Under the pieces are notes generated by a model. That model did no database searches. It was not told the origin of the DNA and saw only the letters and a list, made by a program, of their open reading frames with translations. Shown here one piece after another: positions 1-6,528 of a stretch of DNA of 7,911 bases; position 1 is the stretch's first letter; every line of letters starts with the position of its first letter. The position numbers and the translations under genes were made by a program. The stretch is taken from assembly GCA_050248375.1 (NCBI GenBank), contig JBFWSL010000185.1, forward strand, positions 1-7,911, read 5' to 3'. This stretch comes from JAYZVT01 sp050248375 (GTDB lineage Bacteria > Pseudomonadota > Alphaproteobacteria > Rhizobiales > Methyloligellaceae).

Positions 1-183
1 GCAAGCGCGGTACGCCGGCAGCTCAGTGGCCTCGGGCAGGTCAGTGTGTTTCCGGCGGAGATTTCCGGCAGGATGTACTACCGGGTCCGCGTGGGACCGT
101 TCAGCGATCGCGGCGAGGCGGATACCGCATTGCAGCAAGTCCAGGCGGCTGGCCAGAACGGCGCGCGCATCGTGGCCAACTGA
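1..183 (+). CDS. rlpA: SPOR-domain protein, C-terminal fragment (probable septal lytic transglycosylase RlpA)
   Basis: This is the last 60 codons of a gene that enters from the left edge, read in frame 1 and ending in TGA. The translated tail contains YYRVRVGPFSDRGEAD followed by a short helix and the ending ARIVAN. This is the typical second half of a SPOR domain (beta strand with RVGPF, then a helix with regularly spaced Ala/Leu/Gln). SPOR domains bind glycan strands stripped of stem peptides at the division septum. In alphaproteobacteria the SPOR protein encoded just before dacA is usually RlpA, a periplasmic or outer-membrane lipoprotein that cleaves naked glycan, and the neighbouring carboxypeptidase fits a cell-wall role. 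Only the SPOR tail is visible: the double-psi barrel catalytic domain and signal peptide lie outside the window. The SPOR call is firm. The RlpA identity is inference from context, and another SPOR protein such as an FtsN-like one is possible. Confidence 0.8.
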   Translation, partial: ASAVRRQLSGLGQVSVFPAEISGRMYYRVRVGPFSDRGEADTALQQVQAAGQNGARIVAN

Positions 184-207
184 GGCCGCGGGGGTGGCCC
201 TGCGAGG

Positions 208-236
208 TTGATTTTCCCTGCCCGGACCGCAATAGT
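208..236 (+). promoter_or_regulatory. Candidate sigma-70-type promoter for dacA
   Basis: TTGATT (208-213) and AATAGT (231-236) are separated by exactly 17 bases. Each matches four of six consensus positions. The pair sits in the gap between the SPOR gene and dacA, about 80 bases ahead of the dacA start, the only gap in the + strand run longer than about 65 bases. This is a pattern match only: such partial matches are common by chance, and alphaproteobacterial promoters are often weaker than the E. coli consensus. Confidence 0.3.
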
Positions 237-248
237 CGGCACGGGAGG

Positions 249-269
249 CCCGGCATGCCATATGCCGGG
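249..269 (+). other. Perfect inverted repeat (hairpin) in the dacA leader
   Basis: CCCGGCAT (249-256) pairs perfectly with ATGCCGGG (262-269) around a 5-base loop, giving an 8-bp GC-rich stem. No T run follows, so it is not a classical intrinsic terminator. It could end or protect the 3' end of the upstream SPOR-gene transcript, act as a leader structure of the dacA mRNA, or as DNA be a protein-binding palindrome. Apart from this and the candidate promoter, I see nothing in the 184-322 gap. Confidence 0.45.
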
Positions 270-322
270 ATCGGCGGCTTCAAGTCTGCAAGTCCATACG
301 ACGCCGGGTTCGGGGTACCGTG

Positions 323-1480
323 ATGCGTTTGTTGCCAGTGCTCGTGTTTGCTGTCGTGGCTATGGTCGCGGCGCTGCGGCCTGCGCATTCCGCACCGGAT
401 TTCGACACGCCTGCCCAATGGGCGATCCTCATGGACGCCGATACGCAGTCGGTGCTCTACGAGAAGGGCGCGGACGAGCGGATGCCTCCTGCCAGCATGA
501 GCAAGCTGATGACGCTGGCGGTGGCCTTCGACGCACTGAAGGCCGGCAAGCTCAAGCTCACGGACGAGTTCACCACCAGCCTGCATGCCTGGCGCACCGG
601 GGGCGCTCCCTCCGGCACTTCGGCCATGTTCGTGCCGCTGAAGGAGACGGCGACCGTCGATGAACTGCTGCAGGGTATCGCCGTGCAGTCAGGCAACGAT
701 GCCTGCATCATCCTCGCGGAAGGCATCGCCGGATCGGAAGCGGCCTTCGCGGACATGATGAACGCCTATGCGAAGAAGATCGGCCTGAAGCAGTCCAGCT
801 TCCGTAACTCGACGGGCCTGCCCGACCCCGACCACATGATGACCGCCCGGGACCTGGCCAGGCTGGCACGCTACATCATCAGGGCCTATCCCGAATATTA
901 CCACTACTTCGCCCAAAAGGAGTTCAAGTACCGAAAGCACGTGTTCCATAATCGCAATCCGCTCGTCTATGCGGACAATGGCGTGGACGGGCTGAAGACG
1001 GGCTATACGGAGGACTCCGGCTACGGCATCACCGCCTCCATGGTGCAGGGCGACCAGCGCCTCATCGCGGTCGTGAACGGCATGAAATCCAAGAAGGAGC
1101 GGCACGAGGACGCGCGGCAGCTTCTCGATTGGGGATTCCGCAACTTCAAGAGCTACAAGCTGTTCGACGAGGGCGAGGTCGTGGGGGACGCCATCGTGTG
1201 GGGCGGCAACACCCGTTTCGTCGACCTGACTGGCAATGGACCTGTAACAGTCCTGCTTCCCCGGAACGATACGCCGAAGCTGCGGGCTTCCATCGTCTAC
1301 CAGGGACCGTTGAAACCCCCGCTGAAGAAGGGCGAAAGAGTAGCCATCCTGCGCATCACGTCATCGGATGTGCTGGTCAACGAAATTCCGCTCTATGCGG
1401 CCTCCGACGTCGAGGTCGCCAGTATCTACAGGCGTGGATTCGACTCGCTTCTGCATCTGGCATTTGGCTGGCTGCTGTAG
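323..1480 (+). CDS. dacA: D-alanyl-D-alanine carboxypeptidase (PBP5/6 family, DacA/DacC type)
   Basis: This periplasmic serine peptidase removes the terminal D-Ala from peptidoglycan pentapeptides and so limits cross-linking. It is a peptidase S11 protein of 385 residues, the usual family length. Numbered from the ATG, it shows a signal peptide with a hydrophobic stretch (about residues 5-18) and likely cleavage after AHSA near residue 24. The catalytic SxxK motif is SMSK at 58-61, SGN is at 123-125 and KTG at 225-227, so all three active-site motifs are intact. The region from about 265 to 365 is the C-terminal beta-rich PBP5 domain. The protein ends in LLHLAFGWLL, suited to an amphipathic helix that anchors it to the outer face of the inner membrane. 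An in-frame GTG lies directly before the ATG at 320. I prefer the ATG because the upstream GGGG (312-315) is then 7 bases away instead of 4. It leads the cluster and may have its own promoter. The exact paralog name (dacA, dacC or dacF) cannot be fixed from sequence alone. Confidence 0.95.
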   Translation: MRLLPVLVFAVVAMVAALRPAHSAPDFDTPAQWAILMDADTQSVLYEKGADERMPPASMSKLMTLAVAFDALKAGKLKLTDEFTTSLHAWRTGGAPSGTSAMFVPLKETATVDELLQGIAVQSGNDACIILAEGIAGSEAAFADMMNAYAKKIGLKQSSFRNSTGLPDPDHMMTARDLARLARYIIRAYPEYYHYFAQKEFKYRKHVFHNRNPLVYADNGVDGLKTGYTEDSGYGITASMVQGDQRLIAVVNGMKSKKERHEDARQLLDWGFRNFKSYKLFDEGEVVGDAIVWGGNTRFVDLTGNGPVTVLLPRNDTPKLRASIVYQGPLKPPLKKGERVAILRITSSDVLVNEIPLYAASDVEVASIYRRGFDSLLHLAFGWLL

Positions 1481-1521
1481 GATGTTGCGCGGGCCGGAGA
1501 GGTCCGGCGGCGGAGCGCGGC

Positions 1522-2163
1522 ATGGCTGGCAGGTTCATCACTATCGAAGGCGGGGAAGGATCGGGCAAGTCCACCCAGGCCAGGATGCTGGGCGAACGGC
1601 TGCAGCAGAAGGGGCACCGTGTCCTGCTTACCCGTGAACCGGGAGGGGCGCCCCTCGCGGAGGAAATCCGCGAATTCCTGCTTTCCGGCAAGGCGAAACA
1701 TTTCGGTGCGCGGGGCGAGGCGGTTCTGTTCGCCGCCGCCCGCGACGACCATATCAAGAACGCCATCCGGCCCGCGCTGGCCAAGGGGCAGTGGGTGGTG
1801 TGCGACCGGTTCATGGATTCCACCCGGGCCTATCAGGGAACGGCAGGCGGCGTGAAGCCACAGCTCCTGAAGGCGCTGGAGCGGGTGATCGTGGGTGACA
1901 CCCGGCCGGACCTGACCCTGATCCTCGACCTGCCGGCCAGGGAGGGCCTGGAACGGGCCCGGGCAAGGCGTCAGGCGGAAGGGGGCGGCGACGGTGACCG
2001 CTTCGAGAGCATGGACGAGGGCTTCCACGAGGCGCTGCGGCAAGGGTTTCTTTCTGTCGCCCGGGAAGAGCCCGGGCGCTGCGTGGTTATCGACGCACAG
2101 CAGAACCCCAGCGCGGTAGCCGAGGATGTCTGGGAAGCCGTGGTGCAGAGGCTGGAGCCATGA
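1522..2163 (+). CDS. tmk: Thymidylate kinase (dTMP kinase)
   Basis: This cytosolic enzyme phosphorylates dTMP to dTDP with ATP, a required step in dTTP synthesis. The 213-residue length is normal for the family. The P-loop GGEGSGKST is at residues 10-18, followed by TREPGG at 37-42 (dTMP-side loop) and the DRF motif at 95-97 with the downstream STRAYQG. The LID region is ARARRQAEGGGDGDRFE, ending at E162. The P-loop has no Arg while the LID is basic, which matches the bacterial type II arrangement known from E. coli. The reading frame stays open far upstream, into the dacA gene, but the family's N-terminus and a GGAG at 1512-1515 place the start at this ATG. It lies 41 bases after dacA and its stop overlaps the holB start as ATGA. 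Pairing of tmk with holB is common in bacteria and links nucleotide supply to the replisome. Confidence 0.97.
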   Translation: MAGRFITIEGGEGSGKSTQARMLGERLQQKGHRVLLTREPGGAPLAEEIREFLLSGKAKHFGARGEAVLFAAARDDHIKNAIRPALAKGQWVVCDRFMDSTRAYQGTAGGVKPQLLKALERVIVGDTRPDLTLILDLPAREGLERARARRQAEGGGDGDRFESMDEGFHEALRQGFLSVAREEPGRCVVIDAQQNPSAVAEDVWEAVVQRLEP

Positions 2164-3302
2164 GCAGGCGGCCCGCGGCGGCGGCAACCCGTGACGACGA
2201 GTTTCCGCTCGAGCCCGACCGGCTGGATGGCTTCCGGCATCCACGCGAGACGGAGGCGTTCTTCGGCAACGGGGACGCCGAGGCAAGGCTGCTGCAGGCC
2301 TGGAACAGCGGCAAGCTGCATCATGCCTGGTTGCTGAGCGGTCCTGCCGGTCTGGGCAAGGCAACGCTGGCCTATCGCTTCGCGCGCTTCCTGCTGGCGC
2401 AGCCTGGGGAAGGTGGCGGGCAAGCCGGTTCCCTCGAAGTGGACCGGGAAAGCCCCGCTTGGCGGCGGATCGCGGCGCGAGCTCATCCCAACCTGCTGGT
2501 GCTCAACCGCCCGTGGCAGGAGAAGAGCAAGAAATTCGCCAGCGTCATAACCGTGGACGAGGTGCGCCGCCTGCGCGTGTTCCTTGGCCAGACGGCAGGG
2601 GAAGGACGCTGGCGTTGTGTCATCGTGGACAAGGCGGATGAACTCAACCGCGCGGCGGTCAACGCCCTGCTGAAGAGCCTGGAGGAGCCGCCGCCATACT
2701 GTGTGTTCCTGCTGGTCTGCGAGGCACCGGGGCGGCTGCCGCCTACGGTACGTTCGCGATGCCAGGTGTTGCGTCTCGGTCCGCTGGGGGCGGACGACCT
2801 GCATGCCGCGGTAAAGGCGGCGCTGGAGAGCGCGGGCAGGCCGGCGGCCGATCCGCAGCGGCTGGAGGCCTGCATGAGGCTGGCGGGAGGCAGCCCCGGG
2901 CGGACGCTCATGCTGCTGGAGCAGGGGGGCGACGCACTGCATGGCGACATCGCCAGGCTGGTGTCATCGGCGCCTCATCTGGATTACGCGGCCGTGCACA
3001 AGCTGGCGGACCGGCTGACGGCGAGCGGGGCCGATGGGTCCTATGAGCTGTTTTTCAGCCTGCTGGGGGATTTCCTCGCCAGCGTGATCCGGACAGGCTC
3101 CACGGGCGCCGCGGCGGGGGGCCCGGAGGCCGCTCTGGCGGCCCGGCTGACAGCGCCCGGCGGCCTTGCGAAATGGGCGGAGCTATGGGAAACAGTCGCC
3201 CGCATGAAGGCGGAAGCCGACGTGCTGAATCTCGACCGGAAGAACCTGATTTTGGGGACTTTTTTCCGCGTCGAGGAGACCGCCCGCGCGAGCGGGCTGT
3301 AA
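2160..3302 (+). CDS. holB: DNA polymerase III delta' subunit (clamp loader)
   Basis: This is the delta' subunit of the clamp-loader complex, which with gamma/tau and delta places the beta sliding clamp on DNA. It is an AAA+ protein of 380 residues, somewhat longer than E. coli HolB (334), with an N-terminal extension of about 40 residues. HHAWLLSGPAGLGKAT covers the Walker A region (61-69), in which the usual Thr/Ser after Lys is replaced by Ala. The Walker B region reads VDKADELN (D157 to E161) and the conserved SRC motif, which contacts a neighbouring subunit, is intact at 199-201. The degenerate P-loop fits the family, where delta' does not hydrolyse ATP. The four cysteines that form a zinc module in E. 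coli delta' are absent: the stretch after residue 80 is Gly/Gln-rich without Cys. The start overlaps the tmk stop as ATGA, with AGAGG (2147-2151) 8 bases upstream. The C-terminal third (about 260-375) is the helical collar domain and is less conserved. Confidence 0.93.
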   Translation: MSRRPAAAATRDDEFPLEPDRLDGFRHPRETEAFFGNGDAEARLLQAWNSGKLHHAWLLSGPAGLGKATLAYRFARFLLAQPGEGGGQAGSLEVDRESPAWRRIAARAHPNLLVLNRPWQEKSKKFASVITVDEVRRLRVFLGQTAGEGRWRCVIVDKADELNRAAVNALLKSLEEPPPYCVFLLVCEAPGRLPPTVRSRCQVLRLGPLGADDLHAAVKAALESAGRPAADPQRLEACMRLAGGSPGRTLMLLEQGGDALHGDIARLVSSAPHLDYAAVHKLADRLTASGADGSYELFFSLLGDFLASVIRTGSTGAAAGGPEAALAARLTAPGGLAKWAELWETVARMKAEADVLNLDRKNLILGTFFRVEETARASGL

Positions 3303-3316
3303 TCCGGGCGTATCCT

Positions 3317-3336
3317 CGCCGGCTTTGGCGCCGGCG
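3317..3336 (+). other. GC-rich hairpin between holB and metG
   Basis: CGCCGGC (3317-3323) pairs with GCCGGCG (3330-3336) around the 6-base loop TTTGGC, a 7-bp stem made only of G-C pairs. It sits 14 bases after the holB stop and about 28 bases before the metG start, in the 62-base gap. No T run follows. It may be a Rho-independent-like pause, an RNA stability element between two cistrons, or simply chance in GC-rich DNA. Confidence 0.35.
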
Positions 3337-3364
3337 CCCCCGCAAGCGCAAGGCCTGAGACGCG

Positions 3365-4924
3365 ATGGCGAAAAAGCCGCCCTTTTACATCACCACGGCG
3401 ATTTCCTATCCCAATGGCCAGCCGCATATCGGCCACGCCTACGAAGCCATCGCCACCGACGCCTTCGCGCGCTTCAAGCGGCTCGACGGGCATGATGTCT
3501 ATTTTCTCACCGGCACCGACGAGCATGGCATCAAGATGCTGCAGACGGCGCGTGGGCAGGACATAACTCCGCGGGAGCTGGCGGACCGCAACACGCAGTT
3601 GTTCCAGCGGATGGTGGAACGGCTCAACTGCTCCAACGACGATTTCATACGGACCAGCGAGGAGCGCCATTACCGTTCCTGCCAGGAGATCTGGCGGCGC
3701 ATGGAGGCCAATGGCGACATCTATCTCGACAAGTATGCCGGCTGGTATTCGGTGCGGGACGAAGCCTATTACGACGAGGGCGAACTGACCCAGGGGGAGG
3801 GCGGCAAGAAGCTGTCATCGCAGGGAACGCCCGTCGAGTGGGTCGAGGAGGAGAGCTATTTTTTCCGGCTTTCCGCCTACCAAGACAAGCTGCTTGCTCA
3901 CTACGAAGCCAATCCGGACTTCATCGGGCCCGAAGCGCGCCGAAACGAAGTGGTCGCCTTCGTCAAACGGGGGCTGCAGGATCTGTCGGTTTCCCGCACC
4001 ACCTTCGACTGGGGCATACCCGTACCCGGCAACGAGAAGCACATCATGTATGTGTGGGTGGACGCGCTGACCAACTACATCACCGGAGTGGGTTTTCCGG
4101 ATGAGAAGGGCGACCTGTTCCGGAAGTTCTGGCCAGCCGACGCGCATATCATCGGGAAGGACATCATCCGCTTCCATGCGGTCTACTGGCCGGCGTTCCT
4201 GATGTCCGCCGGGATCGCCCTGCCCAAGCGAGTGTTCGCCCATGGCTTTCTGTTCAACAGGGGCGAGAAGATGTCGAAATCGGTCGGCAATGTCATCGAT
4301 CCCTTCGCGCTGGCCGACCACTACGGCGTCGACCAGATGCGCTATTTCCTGCTGCGCGAAGTTCCCTTCGGACAGGACGGCAACTACAGCCACGACGCCA
4401 TCGTTAATCGGGTCAACGCCGACCTGGCGAACGATCTCGGCAACCTGGCGCAGCGCTCGCTCTCCATGATCGCAAAGAACTGCGGCGGCGTGCTGCCGCA
4501 GCCAGGCGAACTTTCGGATGCCGACAGGGCGATCCTCGGGGCGGCTGACGGGCTGCCGCCGCAGGTGCGCGAGGCGATGGACGCCTGTGCGGTGCACAAG
4601 GCGCTGGAGGCGATCTGGGCCGTGGTGGCGGACGCGAACCGCTATTTCGCCGGCGAGGAGCCCTGGGCGCTCAAGAAGACCGATCCGGCGCGCATGGGCA
4701 CGGTGCTCCATGTGACGGCAGAGGTGGTCCGGCAGGTCGCCATCCTCGCCCAGCCGGTGATGCCGGAATCCTGCGCGCGGCTTCTCGACCAGTTGGCGGT
4801 TCCCGGCCAGTCGCGCAATTGCGCAGCTCTGGGCGAGGCCGGACGCCTGAAGGCCGGCACGGCGCTGCCCGCGCCCCAGCCCGTCTTCCCGCGCTATGTG
4901 GGTGAACCGGAGGCGGCCTCCTGA
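3365..4924 (+). CDS. metG: Methionyl-tRNA synthetase (class I, short zinc-less form)
   Basis: This cytosolic enzyme charges methionine onto initiator and elongator tRNA-Met. The class I signatures are both present: HIGH at residues 21-24 and KMSKS at 302-306. The Rossmann fold continues with VWVDALTNY and IGKDIIRFH, and an anticodon-binding helical domain occupies roughly residues 350-510. The protein is 519 residues with no C-terminal EMAP/Trbp111-like tRNA-binding extension, so it is the short form. In the connective-peptide knuckle (about 128-167, from YSVRDEAYYDEGEL to SYFFRL), the positions that hold zinc-binding Cys/His in E. coli or Thermus enzymes carry other residues. The knuckle is therefore predicted not to bind zinc, as in other alphaproteobacterial MetRS. 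The start is supported by the family N-terminus (KKPPFYITTAISYPNG) and weak purine runs (AAGG 3350-3353, GAGA 3357-3360). The stop overlaps the tatD start by one base (TGATG). Confidence 0.97.
   Translation: MAKKPPFYITTAISYPNGQPHIGHAYEAIATDAFARFKRLDGHDVYFLTGTDEHGIKMLQTARGQDITPRELADRNTQLFQRMVERLNCSNDDFIRTSEERHYRSCQEIWRRMEANGDIYLDKYAGWYSVRDEAYYDEGELTQGEGGKKLSSQGTPVEWVEEESYFFRLSAYQDKLLAHYEANPDFIGPEARRNEVVAFVKRGLQDLSVSRTTFDWGIPVPGNEKHIMYVWVDALTNYITGVGFPDEKGDLFRKFWPADAHIIGKDIIRFHAVYWPAFLMSAGIALPKRVFAHGFLFNRGEKMSKSVGNVIDPFALADHYGVDQMRYFLLREVPFGQDGNYSHDAIVNRVNADLANDLGNLAQRSLSMIAKNCGGVLPQPGELSDADRAILGAADGLPPQVREAMDACAVHKALEAIWAVVADANRYFAGEEPWALKKTDPARMGTVLHVTAEVVRQVAILAQPVMPESCARLLDQLAVPGQSRNCAALGEAGRLKAGTALPAPQPVFPRYVGEPEAAS
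4909..4921 (+). promoter_or_regulatory. tatD ribosome-binding site inside a short inverted repeat
   Basis: GGAGG (4909-4913) is the only good ribosome-binding sequence ahead of the tatD ATG (10-base spacing). It is followed after CGG by its perfect complement CCTCC (4917-4921), and the whole block reads GGAGGCGGCCTCC. In RNA this can form a 5-bp hairpin that hides the site directly before the metG stop. The bases also encode the last residues of MetG (PEAAS), so part of the pattern is coding sequence. The likely effect is that ribosomes finishing metG open the hairpin and allow tatD translation. That effect is inference. Confidence 0.4.
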
Positions 4925-5721
4925 TGCTGGTGGACAGCCACTGCCATCTGGATTTCCCGCATCTGGCCGGGCAAATGGACGGCGTCATGGCCCGCGCCCT
5001 GGAAGCGGGCGTGGGGGCCATGGTGACGATCTCCACCCGCATCCGGCGTTTCGACGAGATCCGCGCCATAGCGGAAGCCCATGACAACGTCTTCTGTTCG
5101 GTGGGAACCCATCCGCACTATGCGGACGAGGAAAGGGGCATTCCGGCGGAAGAGATCGTCCGGCTCGCGCGGCATCCGAAGGTGGTCGCCATTGGCGAAG
5201 CCGGCCTGGACCACTACCGGGACAACAGCCCGCACAAAGACCAGGAGGCGGGTTTCCGCACCCATATCGCGGCGGCGCGCGAGACCGGCCTGCCCCTGGT
5301 GATCCACACCCGGGACGCGGACCGGGACACGGCCCGCATCCTCGAGGAAGAGATGGCCAACGGGCCGTTCACCGCCGTGCTGCACTGCTTCACGGCGGGA
5401 AGGGAACTGGCGGAGCGCGGGCTGGCGCTCGGGCTGTATGTATCGTTTTCCGGGGTGCTGACCTTCAAGAAGTCGGATGACCTGAGGGCCATCGCGGCGG
5501 ATGTGCCCATGGACCGCCTGCTGGTGGAGACCGATGCGCCCTACCTGGCGCCGGAGCCGCACCGGGGCCAGAAGAATGAACCGGCCTGGGTGGCGCATAC
5601 CGCGGCGAGGCTTGCCGAGGTGAAAGGGGTATCGCGGGAGGAAATCGCCCGCGCCACCACGGACAACTTCTTCCGTCTGTTCTCCAGGGCGCGGCGTCCC
5701 GCGGGGAGCCTGGGGGAATGA
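4924..5721 (+). CDS. tatD: TatD-family metal-dependent hydrolase (probable 3'-5' DNase)
   Basis: TatD proteins are cytosolic TIM-barrel metallohydrolases of the amidohydrolase superfamily. E. coli TatD is a Mg-dependent 3'-5' exonuclease linked to DNA repair, while close paralogs such as YcfH and YjjV have less certain roles. At 265 residues this protein is full length, and all metal ligands expected for the family are visible: DSHCHLD near the N-terminus (H6, H8), GEAGLD with E92, H128 in VIHTRDAD, H154 in LHCFTAG, and D204 in VETDAPYLAP. The C-terminal helix reads EIARATTDNFFRLF, again typical. The start overlaps the metG stop by one base and the stop overlaps the next gene as ATGA, so it is probably translated by coupling on both sides. 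A metG-tatD pair is widespread in bacteria and often involves the YcfH-type paralog, so the symbol is a family-level label. No signal peptide is present. Confidence 0.93.
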   Translation: MLVDSHCHLDFPHLAGQMDGVMARALEAGVGAMVTISTRIRRFDEIRAIAEAHDNVFCSVGTHPHYADEERGIPAEEIVRLARHPKVVAIGEAGLDHYRDNSPHKDQEAGFRTHIAAARETGLPLVIHTRDADRDTARILEEEMANGPFTAVLHCFTAGRELAERGLALGLYVSFSGVLTFKKSDDLRAIAADVPMDRLLVETDAPYLAPEPHRGQKNEPAWVAHTAARLAEVKGVSREEIARATTDNFFRLFSRARRPAGSLGE

Positions 5722-6512
5722 GCCTCAAGTTCACCATCCTGGGGTGCGGCACGTCGGGCGGCGTGCCGCGCATCGGCGGCGACTGGGGTGCGTGCGATCC
5801 GGACAATCCGCGCAACCGGCGGCGGCGCTGTTCGCTGCTTGTGGAGCAGACTGGCGCCGGGGGTGCGACGACCGTCCTGGTGGATACCTCGCCGGACATG
5901 CGCCAGCAACTGCTCGACGCCAATGTAGGCTGGCTGGACGGCGTACTCTTCACTCATGACCATGCGGACCACACGCACGGCATTGATGACCTGCGCGTCG
6001 TCTGTTTCAACGGGCGGCGGCGCGTGGATGTCTATTACGACCACCGTACCGGGACGGTGCTGCATAATCGCTTCAGCTATTGCTTCCGCAGCGCGGTCGG
6101 CAGCGCCTACCCGCCAATCCTGAACGGCCGTGAGATCGCGCCGGGCGAGCGCTTCAACGTGACCGGCGCGGGGGGCGAGATCGACGTCCTCGCCTATCTG
6201 CAGGGACATGGAGATATCGATACGCTGGGTTTCCGCTTTGGCAACGTGGCCTATTCGCCCGATATCAACCGCCTGCCGAAGGAGACCTATCCGCTGCTTG
6301 AGAATCTCGATGTGTGGGTGGTGGACGCCCTGCGCCGGCAGGGGCATCCGAGTCATTTCAGCCTTGCGGAGGCGCTGGAAGCCATAGAGGCCGTGCGGCC
6401 GAAACGGGCGATCCTGACCCACATGCATGTGGACATGGACTACGAAACGCTGCGCGGAGAGCTACCGAAAGGCGTCGAGCCGGCCTATGACGGCATGATC
6501 ATCGAGGCCTGA
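5718..6512 (+). CDS. Metallo-beta-lactamase-fold hydrolase (PhnP / RNase Z-like)
   Basis: This 264-residue cytosolic protein belongs to the MBL-fold hydrolases related to PhnP (cyclic phosphate phosphodiesterase of the C-P lyase pathway) and RNase Z. It opens with FTILGCGTSGGVPRIGGDWG, the group's usual first strand and loop. The metal ligands are clear: H80-x-H82-x-D84-H85 in THDHADHTHG, H164 in LQGHGDID, D182 in YSPDIN, and H235 in LTHMHVDMDY. PhnP has a cluster of cysteines near the N-terminus for an extra structural zinc. Only two Cys are seen in the matching stretch here (CDPDNPRNRRRRC), so that site is probably absent. No other C-P lyase gene is in view, so a phosphonate role is unlikely. 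The gene overlaps tatD as ATGA, with GGAG at 5705-5708 9 bases ahead, and is last in the run. Its conserved place behind tatD suggests a nucleic acid or nucleotide substrate, but the real substrate is unknown. Confidence 0.9.
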   Translation: MSLKFTILGCGTSGGVPRIGGDWGACDPDNPRNRRRRCSLLVEQTGAGGATTVLVDTSPDMRQQLLDANVGWLDGVLFTHDHADHTHGIDDLRVVCFNGRRRVDVYYDHRTGTVLHNRFSYCFRSAVGSAYPPILNGREIAPGERFNVTGAGGEIDVLAYLQGHGDIDTLGFRFGNVAYSPDINRLPKETYPLLENLDVWVVDALRRQGHPSHFSLAEALEAIEAVRPKRAILTHMHVDMDYETLRGELPKGVEPAYDGMIIEA

Positions 6513-6528
6513 GCGGCTCTCCCGCCGG

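Noticed and set aside
1129..1521. Upstream extension of the tmk reading frame, which would give a 344-residue protein
   Set aside because: The extra part overlaps dacA out of frame and has no family similarity. The thymidylate kinase N-terminus and a GGAG start at 1512-1522.
1426..2364. Long minus-strand open frame opposite tmk and holB
   Set aside because: Arg/Pro/His-rich translation typical of antisense frames in GC-rich DNA, with no recognisable domain and lying across two well-supported genes.
3815..4711. 298-codon minus-strand open frame opposite metG
   Set aside because: It is the antisense shadow of a clearly conserved synthetase and its product has no recognisable motif.
5541..6428. 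295-codon minus-strand open frame opposite tatD and the MBL gene
   Set aside because: It lies wholly opposite two genes with intact active sites and has shadow-like composition.
6513..6528. Possible bidirectional terminator between the convergent MBL and barrel genes
   Set aside because: Only a 4-bp GCGG/CCGC pairing is present with no T run on either strand, too weak to call.
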